Origin: Microvelia longipes
Lineage: Eukaryota > Arthropoda > Insecta > Hemiptera > Veliidae
Assembly: GCA_018340805.1 (NCBI GenBank)
Contig: JACMZG010000008.1
Location: forward strand, 79,676,042 to 79,740,041
Direction of reading: 5' to 3'
DNA length: 64,000 nucleotides
This document shows positions 37,901-49,900 of this stretch, in pieces (position 1 is the first letter of the stretch; every line of letters starts with the position of its first letter). The position numbers were made by a program, and so were the translations under genes. Under the pieces are notes generated by a model. It was not told the DNA's origin. It worked only from the letters and a program-made list of their open reading frames with translations, and ran no database searches.

Positions 37901-40900
37901 TTATAATTATCATGGTTAAACATTTTATTATATCTTTTACACCTGTGCCATTATTTGTAATTTTATCTTTTAATAGACAATAATGTTTGTGGTCTAAAGT
38001 CTAAACACTCCTCCCCACAGCGCAGAGCTTCAGTGGCTCTTTTGTGGGGAGAATATTCCTATCAATCTCAGTGTATATTATTATTTTTATTGCTATATAT
38101 GTTCTTTTTGATTGTACACTTTTTATATTTTAGTTTGTTAATAAAGGATTTTTCTTTAAAAAAAAAAAAAAAAAAAAATTGGCTTTCAGCCAAATAAAGG
38201 TCATTCCAGTACTGGTGAGAATATATCGTATTCAATATATCTGTCATATCTGTATTCATCAATAAATATATTGTATTCATTATATCTGTCATATCTGTAT
38301 TCATCAATAAATATATTGTATTCATTATATCTGTCATATCTGTATTCATCAATAAATATATTGTACAATGAGTACAATATATTTATTGATGAATACAGAT
38401 ATGACAGATATAATGAATATCTGTCATATCTGTATTCATCAATAAATATCTTGTATTCATCATATCTGTTTACTTCCTTTCTGTATTCATCAATAAATAT
38501 ATATCGTATTCATTATATCTGTATTCATCAATAAATATATCATATTTATTATATCTGTCATATCTGTAGTCTTCAATAAATATATCGTATTCATCATATC
38601 TGTTTACTTCCTTTCTGTATTTAATGTAGCATGAATTGTTGATATGGTTTGCAGGGGTCGGAGGTGACTGGGCATCGATATCCTCATCTGGCTTCACATC
38701 AATGAGAAGCTCTAGTACAAGTTATAGTTATAGTAGTAGTAGTAAATCTAGCAGTGTTTCTGTGTGTATGGAACAGCAGAAAACCAGTGTTCAGCAGAGT
38801 GTTCAGCAAGTTACCAGTGTTCAGCAATCCAGTACTGTACACCAATCTAGTAGTATACAACAAATTACTTCCTCTTCTATGGTAATTTTAATTTTTGTTG
38901 TTTATTTCTCATATTTTTTCCCATAATGATTTATAGTATTGAAATTACAATTTGATTTTGAAGCAAGCTTGTACCTATGGTACAGAGGTCTGGAGTGACA
39001 TTCAAACTCTCCAATTCTTTCAGACTCCAAACACTCCAATCCAAAATCCTTAGAATAATCACTAATGATCCCTTGTATGTTTCCGAACAAACCCCAAACA
39101 ATGATCTCAAAGTACCCTTTGTCTTTTCCTCAACCTATGCCGATTATCTTCTACCTTATTTAATCATTCTAATACCCTAGTTCAGGGATACGCAAACTTC
39201 AGAGCTCCACACACCCCTATTGTAGACAAATAAATGTTACTTGACAGACCCCTGTCCCTTCCCCCAACCAATAAATTTCATAACTTGTATTGTGAATGAA
39301 ATGAAGAAAAGAATCTCTCCACAAAACTATAACTCTCTCTCATTCAAAATCATAACTTGTATTCTGAATGGAATGAAGAAAAGAGTCACTCCACAAAACT
39401 ATAACTGTCTCTCATTCAAAATCATAACTTGTATTCTGAATGGAATGAAGAAAAGGGTCACTCCATAAAAATATGACTGTCTCTCATTCAAAATCATAAC
39501 TTGTATTCATCGCTAAACTTTCCCTGGCCTAGTTTTAGACTCTTTCCTTTTTAACTATTCCAGATAATCTTCCTAGGGGTTTGAAGAGACAGTGGCCGAA
39601 TGATTTTTTAGTTTAATTTATTTAAGTATTATCTTCGTTTAGTTTAATTTCTATATCTCGCTGGTTTCTATAATTCTATAACTGAATCCCATGGAGTGAT
39701 ATCAATAGATATTTCCTCCTTCCATTTTATGACACAATAATATAACTTTTAGCCAAAGCTAAAAGTTATATCAAAGTTATCAAGTCCTCTGTGAATTTAA
39801 AAAAATATTTAAACACAGATTAAAAAGATACTCATAGATCTTTATTCCCCTTCCTTTATTTCAATAGTTTACCTTTTTCTATAAACCTATCATCATTGAT
39901 AAAATTATTTATTTTGTAATTAATTAATTAATTTATTTTTATTTTTTTACAATAAGGCTTTTATTTTCATAGTTTACAATAAAAGGATTATCAATTAGTC
40001 TAAACATTACTAATTAATTTTTGCATTACACTCTAATCTATTTTTTTTATTTACTATACTATTTATCATCTTACATATGTTTATTTATATCAGCTTTACA
40101 CTTACCACAGTATATTTTTCTAAGTTTTAAACTTTTTAAAGAACTTAAAAAGACTCCCTCTCACAATTCAGGCTTTGCCTCCGGTGAGAGGTTGCTTTTA
40201 ATTTTACAAAATGCTGTATTCCAAAATGTTTTGTATTTTTATTTGAGCTGTAATTTATTTTTAATCAATAAAGTTTTTAAAAAATAAAAAAAAAACACTA
40301 CACTCTTTGTGTTATATCTTTCAACTAAAAATCAGCTGAAAGGGAGAAAATGCACCGCTTATTTGTAGCACAGTAAAAGGGAAGAAAAAAAGTCCCTACA
40401 GCTGGAGGGGGGAGAGGCATGTGTAGGTGTATGTCTGGTCATTTTTCCCACCCCGCAGCACTTGTGATCTCAATCACAATGGAAAATTCCCCTCATGGGT
40501 GTTGAAACTAATAATTGTTTAAAGGAAAAAGAAAATTCTCTCCTCAAAGACATTAATTTATTCAAAGCCCTTTCAAACTAAAATGAGGGCATTATCACAT
40601 CATAACTGGTATTATAATTATAAATTCAAATTTAATAGTTATTTATGCCATAAAGGCTGAGAAGTGTGTCTTTATGTCACGGCAATTAGATTTACGACGA
40701 GCGAAGCGAGTCGGGAAAAATTGCCAAGACATAAAGACATTCTCAGCCCAATGGCATACACTATTTTTTTTGAGGTAGCACTCATTAAATAAATTGCGCT
40801 ATATACTTAATTGAAAAAAAAAAAAAACACACGTCCAATTAACTCTATATTATCCCCGTCATTGAATTCATCCATAGCTTTCACACTTTTACTCAAAAAT

Positions 40901-43900
40901 GTAAAAGCTTACAAATAAACACACACAAATTGTCAATTAAAACACCTTTTAAAAACGAATAAAAAATTAGTCTACGACTAGTATTAGATTTGAGTATTAG
41001 ATAGTCTAGATTAGTATTCTTTATTCTATGGTCTACGACAAAAACAGAAACAAAATGAATGTTTTTAAATAAACCACATGAGGGTTTAACACAGATTGTT
41101 TTTTTGAACACGCTACATTACAGTAATGGCGGCAATATATGAATTACTTTTACATCCTAGGAGTTTTTTTACATTCATTATTGTCCTCGGAGGTGAAAAG
41201 TACTAAATAACCTCCTAGTACAATAATGATTGGCTTCTCATCCTAAAAACGGTCCAATAAAGTGCTCAATTACGTACTACCTCAAAAAAAAATAATTATA
41301 TTTCACCTTTTTACAAAACAAAACAAAAAACCAATTGGGTGCGGGGTACTTTAGAACTTTTTCTCATCACATTGGATTCGCTACGCTCATCCTCCCTACT
41401 TCCATATTGCTTTGATCCTTCTCAGAATATACAATTTGTTAAATGAGTACTGCAACACCTCTTCAGACTTGCTTTGCTCATCCTCAGATAGTCAATACTT
41501 TCGTTTCATTCCCAGTGGTCACCCATCTAGGCTCTGACCACACTCGATGCTGCTTAACGTTTATGACCGAACAAAAATCATAGATATACTTGTCATATTA
41601 AAACAAATCTTGGTGTACTTATTTATTATGTAATAGTATACACTTGTACCACATATCAACTCAAGTTTTGATTTTTTTTAACAACTTACACAAGTCATTG
41701 GACAAAAATTGAAGTAATGCTGATAATTAGATGAAACTTGGCGAATATGTTAGTCTTATACATGGCTGCATGTGTGCCCAATCTCAATCCGATCACATCA
41801 TTTTTCTGTTGTTTTTTTTCAATTTTTGCAAATTTTTCCTGAGTAGAATCAGAATAATAAAATAAGTCTCTCCACTGATGTATTATTTATTTAAAATGAA
41901 GCATAACCGGCTTTCAACCAACTAAAGGTCATCATCAGTGCCGGTGAGAATGTTAGGATGCTAGGTTTTGAGTCTTACTTATTGTTGACTGGTATAAGAC
42001 TTATACCAGTCAACAGTAAGACCTGTTGACTGGTATAAGACTTATACCAGTCAACAGTAAGACCTGTTGACTGGTATAAGACTTATACCAGTCAACAGTA
42101 AGAAAAGACTCAAAACCTAGCATCCTAACATCTCACGGCACTGATGATGACCTTTAGTTGTTGAAAGCCGGTTATGCTTTATTTTAAATAAATAATACAT
42201 CAGTGGAGAGACTTATTTTATTATTCTGATCATGATGAACTCCTCTAGCGCTAATACTTTAAATCCTGTTTTCCTGAGTCATTAATGAGGTTTAATGTTG
42301 TCATTAAAATTATTTTCCAAACAGCACAACTACAGCGGTATTCTGATTTTTGTACCAAGTTTTCAACTCTCTAGCATAAATACACTGGATGCTACGATGA
42401 TAACAGTCACACACACACACAAACAAAAGAACAACTTTGTAAAAAAACACTTAGGAGGCCTTTAAAACACCTGAAACGGATTATTCTGGTGACATCCTGG
42501 TTAACATTTTTTTGCTAACACAATACTTTTCCTGTATACCTATAGTATAAATGAGGAAAAGGGAGTAAGTGTTTTAAAAATCGATAGCATTAATGTTGAC
42601 ATATTTCTCATAATCTTTTAGCCATTAGCTACCCCCATAGCTAACTCTGTGGTCCGCGGTCCTAGGAGACCGCGGCCAACACTTTGCTAACCCAGCTCTA
42701 AGATCTCTAATTATATTATTGTGTTATATTTGCAGGCAAGTAGTGCATTGGTTGAAGAGATGAGGTCTAACAATAGTCAGATGCTAGAGAGCATGTTGAG
42801 TAGACGTCTAGACACTCCTCCGGCTCTGCCTGCTAAGAAGAGATCTATCAGGGAGAGAGAGGTTTCCACGTATGATAATGTACCCTCTCTGTCTTCATCT
42901 CCCCCCTCCCACCCACCTCCCCTACCTCTTAAGAAGAAGCACAGTGAGTATCTCTCTATTTTCGTTTATATTTTACAATGTATCAAAAGTAATTATTATA
43001 AAACATCAGAAGTTCTTATTATGATACTAAATTAACAAAAATAGATTATTAATTAAGACAACAATTATCTGAGAATTTATTTAATATAAATACAAACCCC
43101 GTGGTAATTTTTTAAGGTTGTTATATAAAACTACGTTTCCTTTTACTTAATGAAACAAAGTCTCTCCTGTAGTATTTTCATTAAAAATCATATTTTGACT
43201 CAGCCCAGCTTTGGAACTTGACATATTCAGTAGGGTGAATTGTTAAAACTTGTTTTTTTATTTTTAAAACCTAATAGTGAGGAAGAGTTGGGCACTGTAA
43301 CCCAGCACTCAAATTTCATTCTAATAATCTTCGGTCATCTTCGGTAAACGAGAAATACTATTAATAATTATTTTATTAAATCAATGTTTTTTCTTCACAG
43401 GCCCAAGAAACATTAAAAAACGACTCCCCCCTTGAAATATGTGATTTACCAGCCATATTTTAGGTATTCTGGTAAATGACCACCGGTTTTTTTTACTTTT
43501 TGGTCACTTAGTTTGACTTTTTAGTTGTGTGGGTTCGTATAAAGCAAAACCGTACTGGAAATTTAATTTTTATTGACCGTAATTTTGGTTTCCAGTAATT
43601 TATTATTGTTTTTTACTTTTTGGTCACTTAGAGTGATCATATCGGACCAGTTTCATTCAATTCAGCGTCCTGTATTGCGGCAAAAAATTATTACCCTGAA
43701 TTTTGCCAATTTTTTGAAAATTTTGCTGATTCAGCATACCGGGTTAATGACGCCAAAAAAAAACCAGGTTTTCATCAATAAAAAACTATCCAAAGATAGG
43801 GTGTTTGTGTTAGAAAGTGTCTTGAAATACATTTATTATATAGTTTCGCAAACCCTTTTTTTCCCGTCATCAGGGACCTCTGAAACGGATTTGTGTCGTG

Positions 43901-46900
43901 GTTCAACTCCCTCCTCCCACCATGACACCTTTCCCATTAGTGATATTTTTTATTGAGGAAGTTCATTAGAATGGTGATAACCACAAACTATAATACCAGA
44001 AGTAAACATTTATTTAAGAATTAACCAAAACAAAAACTACAAAATATAAACTTAGTTTAGATTTTTCAGGGGTGGTATTGTACAACTATTACAACATATA
44101 AAAGGTATTGGTTAAATATTGTATTACTTGTGCCAATAAAGAACTTCTTTAAAAAAAATAGTGAAATGAAAATGCAAAGAATTGCTCATCAAAAGACCCA
44201 TTTACAATCATTGTTTTCCTAAAGAGTCTTGGGGCTCCCTGGGTCCTTTCTTGGATCAAGGGGCCAAACCTCTATTTAAGAACCACTGGTATAGCTAATA
44301 CAGAACTGATTTGGGAAAACTAATTCACACAACAGCATGTTTTTCCCACATAAATGGAAAAGGAAGGAATATTCATCTTGGGTCCAAAATTTAAAAATCA
44401 AAATAAACAAAATTGCCCGTATAAAAAGAATAAATGAAACTGTTAGATTGACCATATTTTGGTTTATTATATTAAACTGGTTACAATATGGATTTGGTTT
44501 ATGAAATTATTCTGCTACACTTTAAAGCTAAATTTTGCAAATAAACTGACTTTTTCAGTTTGCATTGAAACCTATCTTTTGTGATATTGGACGCAATGCT
44601 ATTGTAGCTTTTTTGTTGCGAAGCAATTTCTACTGAAAAATCTCATTTAATATTACATTACAAGAAAAGCTTAAGCTGATGAATTTTTTTGTGTTTTTGT
44701 TTTGTGTTCATTTTAGTTCTTGTTGCAAAAGTGGCAGTTTATTATTATAATTAATAGATTTTTATTATTTATAAATGTTGTTTACTTAGAAAGAAATCGA
44801 AACTCAAGTTCTTCTCAATTAGACTGATTTATAGTATTACGCACGATTATAATCAGTCGACAGCATGGAAAAATATCGTGAAACGTTAAGGAACTAATAA
44901 GTTTGGCCTGATGTGAAATTATGTGTGTGGTTTAACTTGCAGGACTAACCTCATTGGCTCCCTCGCATTATTTTCTCCTGCTGTCAACTGATTATAACCG
45001 TGTGTTTGCTATAATTTTTCAGCCTGGCAAAGGAAACCTCTGTAAAATGACTCTTCTTTTTAATATTACTTTATCTCCAGGAGGTGCATAATGTCAAGTT
45101 ATTAGAGAATAATAAGTGTTTTCTATAATTGGGGTTGGAGTCCCCAAATCTTATAAGATGGCATATTTCGTTTTTTTTTTTAGGAGCCGGATCCCCATAA
45201 TTTATAAAAGAAACCGACCATTTTTTTACATTTTTGGATTGGAGGCTCCCTCAAAATTTATGAAAGGACCTGATAAAAAAATTTAAAAACAAAATATAAC
45301 AAATTATATGAAAATAAGAATATTGCAATGATTAAATTACATCAGCGTCTGGAGATAAAAATTGTATGCACCTTGGGAGTAAAATACTATTTTTTGTTGC
45401 AATTATTACCTCCTTCAGCTTTGTCCTCAGAGTTTTAATTAACTTTTTCTGCAGCTGGCTCTTGTATTGTCTTCATGGCAAACCTGTTTTTTGGGGTTAT
45501 AACCTCTAAGCGCCCATTTTTATAGTTCACTTAATGAGAATAAACAAACTAAGATCTAATAGATTTTTATGAATAAGGGATTTGTTATTGTTTATGTTTA
45601 GTGTTTCAATCAGTGGCCTATTCTGGTAAGATTGAGAAATCATTTGTGATGCAACAAGTAGAAACAGAAGTATACCTGCCAGAGTAAACGATCACTGTCG
45701 CTGATTTCTTACTTATGTCAGGGCAGGAATCCCAATTTGTTTGCCATTATATAATTTAATATCATTATTTTTATATTATATAATTAGATCTTATTAAAGG
45801 CTTAACATAAATAATCACAAAATACAGTTACATGGTTGCTTACAGAGATAAATGTTTAGGAAATAACATCAGTTGTTTATATTCATTTGTTTGGAAAACA
45901 ACATCAGTTGTTTTTATTCATATATTTGGAGAACAACATCAGTTGTTTTTATTCATTTGTTTGGAAAAATCATTATTTGTTTTTATTCATTTATTTGGAG
46001 AACAACATCAGTTGTTTTTATCTATTTATTTGGAGAACAACATCAGTTGTTTTTATCTATTTATTTGGAGAACAACATCAGTTGTTTTTATTCGTTTGTT
46101 TAGGAAACATCATCACATATTTCCAAACATCTATTTGTAAGCAATCATGTTACATTATGTTTTGATTATTTATTATGTTGAGCCTTGAAAAAGATAAAAT
46201 TATATTGATAGCTTGGCAAAATTAGTGCTATTTATTATTTTGTACCTATTCCTCCTCAAAGCCATTAATAATAAAAATAAAATAGTTATAATAATTTTTA
46301 AAATTTTGCTGTTAGCATATTTTCCAGCCCTGGAGTTAGGCACCAGACCTGTGTTTTTCTTACTCTACTCCATGGTCCTCTAAATCTTATGACCAAATGG
46401 TTCGTAAATCTTATATTGTATAAAATTACACCTAGGGCTACCGCACTATAGCTTAAATACTTGTAGCAATCATAACTGTCGTTGTATTCTCAATTCAAAA
46501 TTTTCCAAAAAAGGTAGATATACATAAATCCTAATATTCCAAGATCCAGGCCTAAAAAATGTGACTAATTTTGTATTACTTCAAACCAAATTTTTCTGAA
46601 AATATACCTTCTATTATTAAGGAAAAGCATAGTTCGTCTATTCAGAGTGACGCCTTTCATATGAATGCGTTCGCTTAAAATATTAGAAAATCGCACAAAT
46701 TCCAGTTTTTTTGCAATAATTGGTTCCCTGTAGGTCGTGTGGAAAACATGAAGAGAACATTTTTTAAAGCTGTTAAAATGTCTTTTAAAACGAATGTTTA
46801 TTCATCAAAATCGGACAATTACAACTAAAGTTATGAAATGTTTCAAAGAAATTTGCTGACTTTATATAAGTTAATCATTTTTTGTTGTTTTTGAAACAGC

Positions 46901-49900
46901 CATATCTTTGGTTGTAGTCATCCGATTTTGATGATTAAACACTCGATTTAAAAACATATTATCACCTTTAAAACTGTCTATTCATGTTTTGCACACGACC
47001 TATAGGGAACCACTTATTTCAATAAAACTGAAATTTGTGCAATTTTATAAAAATTTTGAGCATGCGCAATTATATGAAGGTCTCCACTCTGAACTGGCAG
47101 ATTATGTTTTTTCTTCATAATTTAAGGCATATTTTCAGAAAAATTTGAATTTTTTTGAAAATCAAATTTCACATTTTTTCAGGTTCTGCTCTTGGACTAT
47201 AATAATTTATTTATTTGTAAAAACTAGAAGAAACCCTTAAATTTCGAACTTTTTTTTTTATCGAACTTTCATTTTTTTAACTATTGACTTCCCTTTAGAA
47301 TCATTCGTGGATGTTACATTGTGGACATAGAAACTCGAAATACTATAATTGAGTACTAGGTTAGAAAATTAATCATTTGTTTTCTTGATGTCTCAATTTG
47401 GGCTCAATGAAGGACTTAATTTGGGCACAATGGATGGTTCAATTTGGTCTAAATTGGGGGCTGAATTTAGAGTCAATTGAGGACTCAATATGAAAAGAAT
47501 TTGTTTACTATCCAAGGTGACCTTCTGTTTCTACATCCTGCATCGTTACTTCATATCTGTCCCCCTCTCTTCGTTCATTTCATCATGTTTCATTAAATTT
47601 ATTCTTATTTTTTTATCAGTTAAATACATTTTTATTTGTAAAAAAAACAGTCATTCATATTAATTTTCACTGAATACAAATTACTTTTAATAGATAGTGT
47701 GTGTTTGGTTTTAAAAATAAAAATTCATTTCCATTATTGTGTGAAGTTAATTTTAAATTATAGTATAGATGTGACTATACTTACATGGTTATCCGTAAGA
47801 TGTAGTCAGTACTTTTAACTATGGCTGACAACAAAGTGTTCAGGTGTGTATGGTAGACAATTACGTAATCTAATTGGTCGATTTGTCTACATAACTATCT
47901 GTTTAACCAATTAAAACTTATTCTGCACCATATGTTTTTGTTTACCATCTAGACCTTTGTTTTTTCATTCATTCAATACATTATATACAGCTGCACTAAA
48001 TTTCTGCAGTTTGTAGCGCTGACTAAAGATACTTTTTACTTATTGAATATACTATATACAACTGCACTAAATTCCTGAAGTTAATGCCCTGATTATCGAT
48101 AAAGGCCTTAGTCAAGCCTAAGGGTTATTCCATGTCAAATCAACAACAGTATAAAAGTACATTTTTGGACTCGTTCTCACCGATTTCAATATAATTTGAC
48201 TGACAGGTAGGCACCATAGAAGGAAGATAAATTCCAGATTTTCGGCTCATTCGGTGCAGCTATACCGCGGCCATATTGGTGAGCCAAACTGCAAAAGGCT
48301 GGTGAATTTTCCAAAAATGTGATTTTTCGACAATTTTTTGACTACAAAAATGGCTGTATCTAAAATTCTGGGAAGGGTATACTTTTCATTTTGGTGGCAT
48401 TTGAAAGCTTAAACTTGACCCTTTCAAATAGTTTTGCCTACTTTTGGATAATTAATTGCAAGTTTTTATTATGAGCATTTGAGCATGTATAAAATAAAAA
48501 GCTAATAAGTCAAAAAGCCAATTTTTAAAAATTTTGTAAAAATTCCTAAAAAGAGCTTAAATTGTTAGTAAAATGTCCACCACCTTACTGTGGCAACATG
48601 GCTGCACCAAATGAGTCTAAAATTTGGATCTTTTTCTCTTCTATGGTGTCTACCTAGCCAAATTATATTAAAATTGGAGATTTCACATGTTTTTACCTGT
48701 GTTGATTAGATATGGAATGACCCTTAAGGATCTTCTATAATGGAAAGGAGCGCTATACTTTACAATGTGGTAATCTTTTAATTAATCTTTAATTACAATG
48801 TACATTGCAATTAATCATACTTTACACTGTGTCAATATTTTATTATACTTGTACATTGTGATTAATATTTAATTATACTTTACATTGCGTTAATATTTTA
48901 GTATACTTTTACATGGGTGTCTGCAGGATTTTTTCCAGGGGGGAGGGGGGGGGGGTCAAAGCTATCAAGTTCAGTAATCAATAATGTGCTGCGGGATCAG
49001 TATTCAGCACACTTTCACAAAAGTCAGAGATAGGAATCCAGCAAACCTCAAGAGGTGGGCTTTGTTATAATGTATTGATAAAAATTGTTTTTTTTTACTT
49101 TTCCAAAGCATTTGATGGGGTTCAGATTGAGATATTAAGGATGAAATTAGCTTACTACGAATTAGACGAGACATTAATAAATTTCTTGGTATCATATTTA
49201 CATGGGTGGCAACAATACGTAGACATAGGAGGCTCCTGTTCAACCTTACAAAGCATAATACACGGTGTTAGACAAGGGTCTATATTAGGTCCTATATTAT
49301 TTCTTATATATATTAATGACTTGCCCTACATCATGCGTTTATTAGAGGCTGGAGCTTTTCTTTTCGCTGATGATTATGGGGTAATTTTTACATCCAAAAC
49401 TCAATCCGACTTGCTTGAGCTACAGTCAATAGCACTTATCATTTTAAATGACTGGTGTAAAGCCAATAAAGGTATAACTTAATAATAATAATAACGTAAA
49501 TATTAGATTTAATTTTATAGATAACAGCGTAAACTCTTTTAAATTTTTAGGCATCTATATTGACAACAAATTATCATGGGAACCTCATATTGACTATTTA
49601 ACTAAAAGATTAAGTACAAGCATTTACATGCTCAAGAAAGTTTCAAGCTCCCTCTCCCAAAATTCTCTTAAAATAATTTATTTTGCTCATTTTTTTAGTT
49701 TAATATCTTACGGCACAATGGTTTGGGGAGCTTCACCCCATGCGAGCAGACTATTCATTCTACAAAAGAAAGCACTACGGGTTATCTTAAATCTACCCGA
49801 CAAAACATCTTGTAAAAAAAATTTTCAGACTTATGAAATTCTTACTTTTTATTCTTTATACTGCTATCAGCCTTTAAATTACATTCATAGTATTAGATCA

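Noticed and set aside
38068..38697. - and + strand open frames with MNTDMTDI or YLSYLYSSINI repeats
   Set aside because: Products of the 45-bp tandem array, whose length is a multiple of 3 and so keeps frames open.
41508..41573. A functional 5S rRNA gene
   Set aside because: Only the middle about 65 nt resemble 5S; the 5' and 3' stem I strands are missing, so it cannot encode a 5S rRNA.
45832..46165. Three overlapping open frames of 76-102 codons
   Set aside because: All are products of a 35-bp tandem repeat within a foldback loop (35 bp is not a multiple of 3, so three frames look alike).
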